Origin: Acrocarpospora corrugata
Lineage (GTDB): Bacteria; Actinomycetota; Actinomycetes; Streptosporangiales; Streptosporangiaceae
Length of the DNA stretch: 64,000 bases
Direction: 5' to 3'
NCBI RefSeq assembly: GCF_009687845.1
Contig: NZ_BLAD01000044.1
Coordinates: 1 to 64,000, forward strand
Made by a program: the position numbers and the translations under genes. A model generated the notes under the pieces. The model had not been told where the DNA came from. It ran no database searches and saw only the letters and a list, made by a program, of their open reading frames with translations. Of the stretch, positions 45,362-54,071 are shown piece by piece; within the stretch, counting starts at the first letter, position 1; each line of letters opens with the position of its first letter.

Positions 45362-45390
45362 AAGGTAGACGAATCACCCAAAAGGGTCAA
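45362..45390 (-). promoter_or_regulatory. Sigma-A-like promoter of the riboswitch leader
   Basis: Minus strand TTGACC (45385-45390), 17 bp, TACCTT (45362-45367). Transcription would start near 45355, about 85 nt before the riboswitch, leaving room for a GGGGCAC/GTGCCCC hairpin (45315-45350). Confidence 0.6.
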
Positions 45391-45437
45391 ATACCGACAA
45401 GTGATGACATGTTGGCGGTCATAGGATTCGGGGGTTG

Positions 45438-46127
45438 TCATCGCTCTCGCGTGGTGGCCGCGGCGGCGAAGGCCCGGATGACGGGATGCGGGAGTTCTTC
45501 GGACAATTCCGGCTGAAACAGGGTGATCAGGAAGAACGGATGATCATTGATTTCGGCCACCCGGATCTCGCCTTGATCGTCGTGGCCGGTAAAGCGCAGA
45601 CCATGCTCTTCCAGGGTGGCCCGATGGCCCGGATTGATCCCGTACGAGCAGTTGTACCGGACCGTCGCCGGCCCTTCCCCCATGATCGACGCCACCCGCG
45701 AACCCGGCGCCAGATGAACCCGCCCCTCCTGCCCCGCCAGCGAGCAGGCCAGCGCCTGAATGACCACCTCCGCCGCGTCCGGCGCCGTCTCCGCATGCCG
45801 CGCGACCAGCCCGCACACCCCCTGCGCGAACTCCATCACCGCGTGCTGGAACCCCCCGCACGTCCCCAGCAGCGGCACCCGCGCCGTCCGCGCCCACCGC
45901 GCCGCCGCCAGCGCCCCTTCCTCACTCCGGTACGGACTCCCCGGCAGCATCCACACCCCGTCGAACCCATCCAGCTCACGCGCCTCGGGAGTGGGCACCC
46001 AGTGCGCGTCGAGCGTGACACCGTCCTTGTCGCGAAGCGCGTCCAGAATCGCGGGAATACGGGTATGCGCCAGAACATCCGGCGATCGATCGCCGACCAG
46101 GGCGATCCGTGCGGTCTGAGAAGTCAT
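45438..46127 (-). CDS. Stand-alone CTP-synthase-type glutamine amidotransferase domain protein
   Basis: Protein of 229 residues resembling only the C-terminal class I amidotransferase half of CTP synthase: IALVGDRSPDVLAHTRIPAI, DGVWMLPGSPYRSEEGALAA, the nucleophile elbow PLLGTCGGFQHAVMEFAQGV (Cys) and a terminal ITLFQPELSEELPHPVIRAF, where the catalytic His-x-Glu is changed (FQPEL). The synthetase half is absent. It corresponds to the CTP synthase C-terminal region-related proteins of unknown reaction. ATG 46127 is used, and upstream in-frame sequence is not conserved. Confidence 0.85.
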   Translation of the reverse strand: MTSQTARIALVGDRSPDVLAHTRIPAILDALRDKDGVTLDAHWVPTPEARELDGFDGVWMLPGSPYRSEEGALAAARWARTARVPLLGTCGGFQHAVMEFAQGVCGLVARHAETAPDAAEVVIQALACSLAGQEGRVHLAPGSRVASIMGEGPATVRYNCSYGINPGHRATLEEHGLRFTGHDDQGEIRVAEINDHPFFLITLFQPELSEELPHPVIRAFAAAATTRER

Positions 46128-46195
46128 GCGGGGAATTCTGTCCCGCCAGGCGGGTGGCGGGACAGCGATTTTCAACCGCGCCGACTAGCCTTCGC

Positions 46196-46657
46196 TCACT
46201 TGGCCTGGAGCACCTGAAGGATCGTCTGCAGCATCTTGTTGGCCTCGACCTGGCCATCCTCAACCCGTTTGAGGCGGCCGGTAAGGCTGTCGAACTGCTC
46301 GCCATGCTCCTTCAGCGTATGTTCGATGCGGTCGAACCGCTGGTCGTGTTCCTTGAGCGTATGTTCGATGCGGTCGAACCGCTGGTCGTGTGCCGAGAGC
46401 CTGCTGTCGACCTTGTCGAGTTTGCGCGTATGCGTGGCCAGAACGGCGTGAACCTTGCCGAACTCGATCATTATGTCTTTGCGGAACGCGTTCAGCTGCG
46501 CGTGTACCTCGTTCGGCGTGGCATGTGCGGCTGCGGCGCTCTTCTGCGCGTCTTCGGCGATGGCGCGGGTCTGCGCCGCCTCCCTCGGCAGCTGCTTCTC
46601 ATGCAATTTCCGTACCTCCACTTCGAGGGTGGTCACGCGGTCTTCGAGGGTGAGCAC
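46196..46657 (-). CDS. Coiled-coil protein with internal 14-residue tandem repeat
   Basis: Cytoplasmic protein of 153 residues predicted to be one long coiled coil (LTLEDRVTTLEVEVRKLHEK; LDKVDSRLSAHDQRFDRIEH). The unit HDQRFDRIEHTLKE occurs twice in tandem and a diverged third copy follows (HGEQFDSLTGRLKR). No enzymatic domain, signal or membrane segment is seen. GTG 46657 has AAGGAGG 5 bp upstream and is chosen over the longer frame starting at 46729. Similar heptad proteins act as tail-fibre or structural rods, but no function can be assigned here. Confidence 0.75.
   Translation of the reverse strand: MLTLEDRVTTLEVEVRKLHEKQLPREAAQTRAIAEDAQKSAAAAHATPNEVHAQLNAFRKDIMIEFGKVHAVLATHTRKLDKVDSRLSAHDQRFDRIEHTLKEHDQRFDRIEHTLKEHGEQFDSLTGRLKRVEDGQVEANKMLQTILQVLQAK
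46315..46398. repeat. 42-bp tandem DNA repeat inside the coiled-coil gene
   Basis: Two 42-bp units (46315-46356 and 46357-46398) are identical apart from the last few bases. They encode the duplicated 14-residue heptad-like unit. Near-identity at DNA level suggests recent duplication and possible length variation between strains. Confidence 0.85.
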
Positions 46658-46735
46658 ATCGGCCTCCTTGGTAGGGGATTTCGGCGTTCCCAAACCTAAG
46701 GTCGTCGCGCTGCGGGTTCGACCAAACACAAACGG

Positions 46736-48076
46736 TCATCGCCACCCATCGGGGTCCACACCTCCAGGAATCGGGGCAGACGAATCGTAGGGTTCGCGGG
46801 TGAAGATGAAAGTGTTGAGGGAAATATGCACACCCCCGGGATGAGATTCCACCCGCAGAGTCTCACCGGCGTAGTACCCGTCCAGGCCGAGCCAGGTCCC
46901 GTCGGCCTGCGGGACGAACCGGGAGGCGCGGCCGAGGCCGCCGAGCGGGGTGAGGGACAGCCCGCGCCCGGGGAGTAACCGCAGCGCGTAGGCGGCCGGC
47001 CCCCAGTACCAAGGGCCGGTCAGAGCCAGCAGATCCTCGTCGGCGGGCGCGGGAACCCACTCGGCGGGGAGCGGCGGCTCGTGCTCGTCCAGGATGTCCA
47101 GCAGGTCGTGGGTCAGCCGCCCCCGGATCCCCGAGGTGGTGTTGCCCATGAACAGCACGCCGACCCCGTCGGCCGGGTCGGTCCACACCGTGGCCAGGAA
47201 GCCGGGCATGGATCCGGTGTGCCCGGCCAGCATGCGGCCGCCGTGGCGGGCCAGCTGCAGGCCCAGGCCGTAGCCGCGCTCCCACGACGGGCCGTCCTCG
47301 ACCGCGGCCGGTTCGCGCATCTCCGCCAGCGTCGCCGCCCGCAGAACGCCGCTCCCGTCGCCGGCCAGGAAGCCAGCCCAGCGGGCCAGGTCGGCGGCGC
47401 CGCTCCACAGCTGCCCGGCCGGGGCCATCGCCCCCGCGTCGTGCTCCGGTTCGGGCAGCAGCACGTCCGCCCACGGATGCACGGCGAACCCGCGCGCGCA
47501 CGGCGGCTCGGCCCGCTCGGTCACCGCGCCCATCCCCAGCGGCTCCAGGATCTCCTCGCGGACCGCCCGCGCCCACCCGACCCCGCGCTTGCGGGCCACC
47601 AGCTCGCCCAGCAGCCCGTACCCGAGATTGGAGTAGTGAAATCGCCGCCCCGGGCGGTGCCGCGCGATCTCGGGGCCGAGGTCGCCGAGCAGGCCGGCGG
47701 CGGGCGCGCCGGGGGTGCGCTCCCACCAGGAGCCGGGCGGTTCGGCGGTGAGGCCGCCGGTGTGGGACAGCAGCTGGGCGATGGTCAGGTCACCGACCGG
47801 CGTGCCGGGCAGATGTTTGTCCAGCGGGTCGAGCATGTCCAGCTCGCCCTCCTCGCGCAGCCGCATCACCAGCACCGCCACCATGCTCTTGGTGATCGAC
47901 CCCAGCCGGTACCGGGTCAGCGCGGTCGGGGCGGCCTCGCCGACCCGGCCGCGCGCCCCGAACCACACCGTCTCGCCGCCCCGCACCAGGGCCGCGACCA
48001 GCGAGGGAACCCGGGCCTCCGCCTGCTCGGCGGCCAGCCGGCCGAGCAGGGCGCGGGCCGTGCTTTGGAGAACCAT
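46736..48076 (-). CDS. Serine hydrolase, class C beta-lactamase/DD-peptidase type
   Basis: Protein of 446 residues: catalytic SxxK in RLGSITKSMVAVLVMRLREE, YxN in FHYSNLGYGLLGELVARK, and the KTG-equivalent HTG in MLAGHTGSMPGFLATVW. The C-terminal 100 residues form a lipocalin-like beta domain (ALTGPWYWGPAAYALRLLPG). There is no signal peptide, so it is probably a cytoplasmic esterase or D-aminopeptidase-like enzyme, not a true beta-lactamase. ATG 48076 is 10 bp after the stop of the copper-amine-oxidase-like gene, so the two are likely co-transcribed. Confidence 0.92.
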   Translation of the reverse strand: MVLQSTARALLGRLAAEQAEARVPSLVAALVRGGETVWFGARGRVGEAAPTALTRYRLGSITKSMVAVLVMRLREEGELDMLDPLDKHLPGTPVGDLTIAQLLSHTGGLTAEPPGSWWERTPGAPAAGLLGDLGPEIARHRPGRRFHYSNLGYGLLGELVARKRGVGWARAVREEILEPLGMGAVTERAEPPCARGFAVHPWADVLLPEPEHDAGAMAPAGQLWSGAADLARWAGFLAGDGSGVLRAATLAEMREPAAVEDGPSWERGYGLGLQLARHGGRMLAGHTGSMPGFLATVWTDPADGVGVLFMGNTTSGIRGRLTHDLLDILDEHEPPLPAEWVPAPADEDLLALTGPWYWGPAAYALRLLPGRGLSLTPLGGLGRASRFVPQADGTWLGLDGYYAGETLRVESHPGGVHISLNTFIFTREPYDSSAPIPGGVDPDGWR

Positions 48077-48086
48077 GGGCGACAGG

Positions 48087-49637
48087 CTAGTCCTCCGCGA
48101 CCGGGATCAGGTCGGGGCCCACGATGTGTCCCTGGTGGGGTTCGGGCGCGGCCTGGTCGTGCAGGAAATGACCGGCGTACCAGACGACCAGGTTGGCGCC
48201 GTCGATGTTCTCCCCGTCCAGGAACTTGTTGAGGTGGGTCTTGCTGTCGGAGGGGCGGCCCATGTGGCCGCCGTCGTGCAGTTCGGTGGCGCGGTGGCGC
48301 AGGAACCAGGCGTCGGCGACCCCGTAGGCGTCGGCGCTGGCGTCGTGGTCGCCGGGCCAGATCTGGTAACCGCGTCTGGTCCGCTTGTCCACCACCTGCC
48401 AGCCCTTGATGGAGCCGCGCCGCCGGCGCGAGGTCTCCCGGACGATCGGGACGCTGTCCAGGATGATGCCGCCGCCGTCCTGCAGCTGCTGCACGCTGTC
48501 GGCGCCGGCGCCGTCCAGGTCGAAGTCGAGCCGCCAGTAGGCGTGGTGCTGGTGGCGGTTGCAGGTCATCGGGTCCTTGGTGCCGGCGAACCCGAACCGG
48601 GGCCGGATGGTGCCGTCGTCGGCCAGCCGCCAGTCCGACACGTACCGGTACCAGCCGGCCTGTAACTCGCTGACGATGCGTAACTCCTCGCCGTCGTGGT
48701 GGAGGGCGACGCCCTGGAAGTTGCCGCGGTCGTCCTCGGGGCGTTCCAGGATGGTCTGCGGCGGCGAGGTGCACAGCCGCCAGCCCCAGCCGGCCGGGTC
48801 GCTGCCGGTGGCCTTGAAGACGGTCTCCTCGTTGGCCCAGTCGCGGAAGTTGGTCTCGCCGTCGCCGTACAGGACGTTCAGGACCGGCATGTGCGCCTGC
48901 CGCAGCACCAGTTTGCCGCGGTAGCGGACGTTGAGGAGTTCGACGCCGGCGCCGTCGGGGGCGGGCTGGGAGGCGCGCGGCCGGACCACCACCAGGTCCC
49001 ACAGTTCGACGCCGTCGCGGACGACCTTGACGCGGACCTGGTCGGGGCCGCCCTGGTCGGTCAGCGACCCGATCCCCTCCGGCAGGTGCTTCTCGCAGTC
49101 GTCGTCGGTGTGGGCGGCCACCTCGTGCGGGCGCCAGTCGACCTCGTGGGCGGCCAGGTCGACGGCGACGATCTGGTGACGCGGCCCGCCCGCCGGGTTG
49201 TAGACGCCCAGGGTGGGCCGCCGGACCTGGGTGCCGTCGGGGCGTTCCAGGTCGGCCAGGGGCGGCATCGGCTGGTAGATCACCACGTCCTCGCCCGCCG
49301 GGAAGCGCGGGTCGCCGCGCAGGATCTCCGCCGCGGCGGCCAGTTCGCCCGGCTGGGGGCGGGGGCGGACGGCGCTGGGCCGCACCTCGACCTCCTCCAG
49401 CCGGTCCAGAGTGCCGCGGATCTCCACGGCGCGGTTGCCGTGCGGGTCGAAGACGTGCGCCCGGAACGCCGCGCCCGGCCCCGGGTCGTGGCCGAGCGCG
49501 GCCGCGTCGTGCACGATCAGGTCCTCCACCTGGTCCAAATGCCCCCGCACCTCGGCGTTGCCCTGCGCGAGCTCCCGCACCCGCCCGGCCGTCAGGCCCG
49601 GCCGCCGGACCTTCTCGATGGCCACTTTCACACTCAT
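48087..49637 (-). CDS. Copper amine oxidase-fold protein without TPQ consensus
   Basis: Protein of 516 residues. The C-terminal part follows copper amine oxidases: LVLRQAHMPVLNVLYGDGE, LRIVSELQAGWYRYVSDWRL, copper ligands H362-x-H364 in CNRHQHHAYWRLDFDLDG and H493 in NLVVWYAGHFLHDQ. The cofactor site normally reads Asn-Tyr-Asp/Glu. Here it is Trp-Tyr-Arg (W329-Y330-R331), so self-processing to topaquinone is doubtful. The stretch from that site to the first ligands is shorter than usual. No signal peptide is seen. ATG 49637 has GGGGAG 6 bp upstream. The amine substrate, if any, is unknown. Confidence 0.75.
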   Translation of the reverse strand: MSVKVAIEKVRRPGLTAGRVRELAQGNAEVRGHLDQVEDLIVHDAAALGHDPGPGAAFRAHVFDPHGNRAVEIRGTLDRLEEVEVRPSAVRPRPQPGELAAAAEILRGDPRFPAGEDVVIYQPMPPLADLERPDGTQVRRPTLGVYNPAGGPRHQIVAVDLAAHEVDWRPHEVAAHTDDDCEKHLPEGIGSLTDQGGPDQVRVKVVRDGVELWDLVVVRPRASQPAPDGAGVELLNVRYRGKLVLRQAHMPVLNVLYGDGETNFRDWANEETVFKATGSDPAGWGWRLCTSPPQTILERPEDDRGNFQGVALHHDGEELRIVSELQAGWYRYVSDWRLADDGTIRPRFGFAGTKDPMTCNRHQHHAYWRLDFDLDGAGADSVQQLQDGGGIILDSVPIVRETSRRRRGSIKGWQVVDKRTRRGYQIWPGDHDASADAYGVADAWFLRHRATELHDGGHMGRPSDSKTHLNKFLDGENIDGANLVVWYAGHFLHDQAAPEPHQGHIVGPDLIPVAED

Positions 49638-49747
49638 GATCGACTCCCCGTCGGTTGGTGCCTCCGTCGTACACCCCCGCGGCCCGCCGCCGCCAGCGAT
49701 CACGAAGAAACCGCTACGCTCGTGCGCACCGTGCGAAGGGAGAATCG

Positions 49748-51937
49748 GTGGAGGGTGCCAGCCTCGACGCGGTGCTGGAGCGGATCACCTACGCCAACGA
49801 GGAGACCGGCTACACCATCGCGCGGGTCGCCACCGAGCGTTCCGGGGCCGAGCTGCTGACCGTGGTCGGGCCGCTGCTCGGCGCGCAGCCGGGGGAGTCA
49901 CTGCGCCTGACCGGCCGCTGGACCTCCCACCCGCGCTACGGCAAGCAATTCGAGGTGTGGTCCTACACCACCGTGCTGCCCGCCACCGTCCAGGGCATCC
50001 AGCGCTACCTCGGCTCCGGCCTGATCAAGGGCATCGGCCCCAAGATGGCCGAGCGCATCGTCGGCCACTTCGGCGCCGACACCCTGCGCGTCATCGAGGA
50101 GGAGCCGGGCCGCCTGGTCGAGGTGCCGGGCCTGGGCCCCAAACGCACCAAGATGATCGGCGCCGCCTGGGAGGAACAGAAGATCATCAAAGAGGTGATG
50201 ATCTTCCTGCAGGGCGTCGGCGTCTCCACCTCCATCGCCGTCCGCATCTTCAAGCAGTACGGCGACCAGTCCATCGACGTGGTCCGCGCCGAGCCGTACC
50301 GGCTGGCCGACGAGGTGTGGGGGATCGGCTTCAAGACCGCCGACACCATCGCCCAGGCCGTCGGCATCCCGCACGACAGCCCGCAGCGCGTCAAAGCCGG
50401 CCTGCGCTACACCCTGTCCCAGGCCGCCGACGACGGCCACTGCTTCCTGCCCGCCCCCAACCTCGCCGCCGACGCCGTCAAAATCCTCGACGTCCCCGCC
50501 GACCTGGTCACCACCTGCCTGGAAGAGCTCGCCGCCGCCGAAGGCGTCATCCGCGAGGACGTCCCCGCCGGCGACGCCACCGTCCCCGCCGTCTACCTGG
50601 TGCCCTTCCACCGCGCCGAGCAGTCCCTCACCGCCACCCTGCGCGGCCTGCTCACCACCTCCGGCGACCGCCTCCGCGCCTTCGCCGACGTCGACTGGCC
50701 CACCGCCCTGACCTGGCTCAAAACCCGCACCGGCGCCGCCCTGGCCGCCGAGCAGGACCAGGCGGTACGGCTGGCGCTCACCGAGAAGGTCGCCGTCCTG
50801 ACCGGCGGCCCCGGCTGCGGCAAAAGCTTCACCGTCCGCTCCATCGTCGAACTGGCCCGCGCCAAACGCGCCAAGGTCATCCTGGCCGCCCCCACCGGCC
50901 GCGCCGCCAAACGCCTGGCCGAACTGACCGGCCACGAGGCCACCACCGTGCACCGGCTGCTCCAGCTGCGCCCCGGCGGCGAGGCCACCTTCGACCGCGA
51001 CAACCCCCTGGACGCCGACCTGGTCGTCGTCGACGAGGCCTCCATGCTGGACCTGCTGCTGGCCAACAAACTCGCCAAGGCCGTCGCCCCCGGCGCGCAC
51101 CTGCTGTTCGTCGGCGACGTCGACCAGCTCCCCTCGGTCGGCGCCGGCGAGGTCCTGCGCGACCTGCTGGCCGCGCCCGGCATCCCCCGGGTCCGGCTCA
51201 CCCAGATCTTCCGCCAGGCCCAGGAGTCCGGCGTCGTGGTCAACGCCCACCGCGTCAACAACGGCCAGTCCCCACTGGTCCGCGACTTCTCCGACTTCTT
51301 CCTGTTCGCCTGCGAGGAACCCGAGGAGATCGCCGCCCTCACCGTCGACGTGGCCGCCCGCCGCATCCCCGCCAAATTCGGCCTGGACCCGCGCCGCGAC
51401 GTCCAGGTGCTGGCCCCCATGCACCGCGGCGCGGCCGGCGCCGGCGCCCTCAACCTGGCCCTGCAGGACGCCCTCACCCCGGCCCGCGACGGCCTGCCGG
51501 AACGCCGCTACGGCGGGCGCGTCTTCCGGATCGGCGACAAGGTCACCCAGCTGCGCAACAACTACGACAAGGGCGCGGCCGGGGTCTTCAACGGCACCGT
51601 CGGCGTCGTCACCGGCATCACCCCCGAGGAGAACCGGCTCACCGTGCTCACCGACGAGGACGAGAGCGTCGACTACTCCTTCGACGAACTCGACGAACTC
51701 GCGCACGCCTACGCCGTCTCCATCCACCGCTCCCAAGGCAGCGAATACCCGGCCGTGGTCATCCCGCTGGCCACCAGCGCCTGGATGATGCTGCAGCGCA
51801 ACCTGCTCTACACCGCCATCACCCGGGCCAAACGCCTGGTCGTCATCGTCGGCTCCCGGCGCGCGCTCGGCCAGGCCGTACGGACCCGGGGCGCGGGCCG
51901 CCGCCACACCGGGCTCACCCACCGCCTGGATCTGTGA
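49748..51937 (+). CDS. recD2: RecD2-type ATP-dependent DNA helicase
   Basis: SF1B 5'-3' helicase of 729 residues. The N-terminal part has OB-like and helix-hairpin-helix elements (LIKGIGPKMAERIVGHFGAD, VPGLGPKRTKMIGAAW). The motor shows Walker A AVLTGGPGCGKSFTVRSIVE, motif Ia LAAPTGRAAKRLAELTG, motif II LVVVDEASMLDLLL, motif III FVGDVDQLPSVGAGEVLRDL and motif VI YAVSIHRSQGSEYPAVVIPL, LLYTAITRAKRLVVIVGS. It acts in DNA repair without RecBC. GTG 49748 follows GGGAGAA. Its 3' end overlaps the convergent ArsR gene by 23 bp. Confidence 0.94.
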   Translation: MEGASLDAVLERITYANEETGYTIARVATERSGAELLTVVGPLLGAQPGESLRLTGRWTSHPRYGKQFEVWSYTTVLPATVQGIQRYLGSGLIKGIGPKMAERIVGHFGADTLRVIEEEPGRLVEVPGLGPKRTKMIGAAWEEQKIIKEVMIFLQGVGVSTSIAVRIFKQYGDQSIDVVRAEPYRLADEVWGIGFKTADTIAQAVGIPHDSPQRVKAGLRYTLSQAADDGHCFLPAPNLAADAVKILDVPADLVTTCLEELAAAEGVIREDVPAGDATVPAVYLVPFHRAEQSLTATLRGLLTTSGDRLRAFADVDWPTALTWLKTRTGAALAAEQDQAVRLALTEKVAVLTGGPGCGKSFTVRSIVELARAKRAKVILAAPTGRAAKRLAELTGHEATTVHRLLQLRPGGEATFDRDNPLDADLVVVDEASMLDLLLANKLAKAVAPGAHLLFVGDVDQLPSVGAGEVLRDLLAAPGIPRVRLTQIFRQAQESGVVVNAHRVNNGQSPLVRDFSDFFLFACEEPEEIAALTVDVAARRIPAKFGLDPRRDVQVLAPMHRGAAGAGALNLALQDALTPARDGLPERRYGGRVFRIGDKVTQLRNNYDKGAAGVFNGTVGVVTGITPEENRLTVLTDEDESVDYSFDELDELAHAYAVSIHRSQGSEYPAVVIPLATSAWMMLQRNLLYTAITRAKRLVVIVGSRRALGQAVRTRGAGRRHTGLTHRLDL

Positions 51938-52628
51938 GCTCCACCCCCAGCAGCTCACGCAGCGCCGCCACCCCCACCGGAGTGATCTTCAACGCGCGGC
52001 CGCCGCCGATCGGCCTCACCCAGCCGCGCTCCAGGCTGTGGCGGCACAGCGCCGCCCCCGCCGTCCCCGCCAGATGGTGGCGGCGCTCGGTCCAGTCCAG
52101 GCACGGCCGGGCCAGCGGGCGCCGCGCCGCCGGCAGCACGCCGACCAGGCCGGTGAGCCAGTCCCGGCCCGCGTCGGTGAAGGCGAACCCGGGCGCGTGC
52201 ACCAGCAGCCCGCGCGCGGTCAGCGCGTCGGCGATCGCCACCCCCAGCCGCCCGGCCAGATGGTCGTAGCAGGTACGGGCGTGCGTCATGGCCCGCGCCG
52301 CCGACACCGCGCGCAGCCCTGCCGGGCTCGGCGGCGGCGCGTCCGCGCTCAGGTCCTCGATCAGCTGGGCGATCCGCGGCCCGGCCAGCCGCACGTACCG
52401 GTGCCGGCCCTGCCGTTCCTCGGCCAGCACGCCGCCGGCCACCAGCCGCGACAGGTGCTCACTCGCCGTGGAGGGCGCCACCCCGGCGTGCCGGGCCAGC
52501 TCCCCGGCCGTCCAGGCCCGCCCGTCCAGCAGCGCCAGGCAGAACGCCGCCCTGGTGTCGTCGGCGAGCAGCCGCGCCAGCCGGGCCAGCGGCCTGACCT
52601 GCGGGTGCTCGTCCGGGTTCGGGCTCAT
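51915..52628 (-). CDS. ArsR family winged-helix regulator
   Basis: Regulator of 237 residues: ArsR HTH at about residues 10-90 (LARLARLLADDTRAAFCLAL, ELARHAGVAPSTASEHLSRL, VAGGVLAEERQGRHRYVRLA). A C-terminal extension of about 140 residues holds three cysteines (MTHARTCYDHLAGRLGVAIA; RPCLDWTERRHHLAGTAGAA, LCRHSLERGW), as in SmtB-like regulators with a DUF-type sensor half. The clustered Cys/His could bind metal or sense thiol stress. ATG 52628 is used, and the in-frame ATG 52649 is an alternative. It lies divergent from the L,D-transpeptidase gene. Confidence 0.88.
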   Translation of the reverse strand: MSPNPDEHPQVRPLARLARLLADDTRAAFCLALLDGRAWTAGELARHAGVAPSTASEHLSRLVAGGVLAEERQGRHRYVRLAGPRIAQLIEDLSADAPPPSPAGLRAVSAARAMTHARTCYDHLAGRLGVAIADALTARGLLVHAPGFAFTDAGRDWLTGLVGVLPAARRPLARPCLDWTERRHHLAGTAGAALCRHSLERGWVRPIGGGRALKITPVGVAALRELLGVELTDPGGG

Positions 52629-52849
52629 ACCCCCATCATGCGCGGCCATCGGTTCGGTACGGACCGAAATGTCGGCCCGCCTTGGGTAAACCGGGAATCA
52701 AATCGGCGGGCGCGGACTTTACTCTCTAGGCCCCCGCTTTGACCCGGTTTCGCTACCAAAATGTGAGCTAACTCTCCAGAAAGATGCGGACACCTGCGGC
52801 TGGCCCTAATAGTGTCTTTGGGTGGACTTTGCCACCGTGGGGAGAGGTT

Positions 52850-54067
52850 GTGCTGAACAGCTACAGGCACCGTAACCGGCCGGCCGCCGTAATCGCCATG
52901 ATCGCCGTGACGATGTCGGTGCTGCTTTCCGCATGCAGCAGCGGATCCGGCGGCGGCGGCCTGCTCGGCGGAGGCAGCACCCAGGCGCCCGAGAAACCGG
53001 CGATCCCCGCCCCCGCCATCTCGATCAGCCCCGCCGAGGGCACCAGCCGGGTCAGGCCCGACAAGAACGTCGTGGTCACCGCAGAAGGCGGCGCCCTGGA
53101 CGAGGTCATGGTCGAAGCACTCGGCGAACCCGTCGAAGGCGAATACGACGCCGCCCGCACCAAGTGGACCTCCAAGAAGCCGCTCAAGCCCGCCACCACC
53201 TACACGGTGTCGGCCAAGGCCACCGGCGAAGGCGGCCCCACCACCGCGACCAGCGAGTTCACCACCCTCAAACCCAAAGTCGAACTGGCCGTCGCCGACG
53301 TGACCCCCGGCATCAAGGGCGAAACCGTCGGCGTCGGCATGCCGATCATGGTCACCTTCAACCAGGCCGTCACCAACAAGGCCGCCGTCGAGGCCGCGCT
53401 CACGATCGAGGCCGAGAAGCCCTCCGAGGGCTCCTGGCGGTGGATCAGCGACCGCCTGGTCATCTACCGGCCCGCCAAATACTGGCCCGCCCACCAGAAG
53501 GTCGTCTTCACCGCCGACCTCACCGGCATCCCCGGCGGCGGCGGCATGTACGGCGTCAAGGCCTTCACCCAGACCATCAAGATCGGCGCCCGCCTGGTCA
53601 GCACCGTCAACACCAAGACCCACATGATGGTCGTCAAGAAGGACGGCAAAGTCGTCCAGACCATGCGGATCAGCGCCGGCAAGGCCACCACCCGCGAGTT
53701 CACCACCACCAGCGGCGTGCACCTGACCATGTCCAAGCACAACCCCGAGACCATGATCTCGCCCGGCAAGAAGGAAGGCGATCCCGGCTACTACAAGGAG
53801 ATCGTCAACCACGCCGTCCGCATCTCCAACAGCGGCGAGTACGTGCACTCCGCCCCGTGGTCGGTCGGCTCCCAGGGCCGCGCCAACGTCAGCCACGGCT
53901 GCGTCAACGCCAGCCCCGCCCAGGCCAAATGGTTCTACGACAACTTCCACCGCGGCGACGTGGTGACCATCGTGGGCACCGACCGGGAACTGGAGTGGAA
54001 CAACGGCTGGGGCTTCTGGCAGATGCCGTACAAGCAGTGGAAGCGCGGCAGCGCCCTGGAGGCCTAA
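52850..54067 (+). CDS. L,D-transpeptidase lipoprotein (Ig-like domains plus YkuD)
   Basis: Cell-wall cross-linking enzyme of 405 residues: lipoprotein signal AMIAVTMSVLLSACSSGSGG, then two Ig-like domains (about 55-145 and 150-240; VTFNQAVTNKAAVEAALTIE). The YkuD catalytic domain (STVNTKTHMMVVKKDGKVVQ) carries the active site ANVSHGCVNASPAQAKWFYD with catalytic His and Cys, and a C-terminal tail ends WGFWQMPYKQW. It forms 3-3 meso-DAP bonds on the outer face of the membrane. GTG 52850 has GGGGAGAGG upstream. This matches the five-residue SHGCV motif of mycobacterial Ldt proteins. Confidence 0.95.
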   Translation: MLNSYRHRNRPAAVIAMIAVTMSVLLSACSSGSGGGGLLGGGSTQAPEKPAIPAPAISISPAEGTSRVRPDKNVVVTAEGGALDEVMVEALGEPVEGEYDAARTKWTSKKPLKPATTYTVSAKATGEGGPTTATSEFTTLKPKVELAVADVTPGIKGETVGVGMPIMVTFNQAVTNKAAVEAALTIEAEKPSEGSWRWISDRLVIYRPAKYWPAHQKVVFTADLTGIPGGGGMYGVKAFTQTIKIGARLVSTVNTKTHMMVVKKDGKVVQTMRISAGKATTREFTTTSGVHLTMSKHNPETMISPGKKEGDPGYYKEIVNHAVRISNSGEYVHSAPWSVGSQGRANVSHGCVNASPAQAKWFYDNFHRGDVVTIVGTDRELEWNNGWGFWQMPYKQWKRGSALEA

Positions 54068-54071
54068 GGCC

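Noticed and set aside
46315-46398. CRISPR-like repeats
   Set aside because: The units are directly adjacent without spacers and are translated as heptads. It is a coding tandem repeat.
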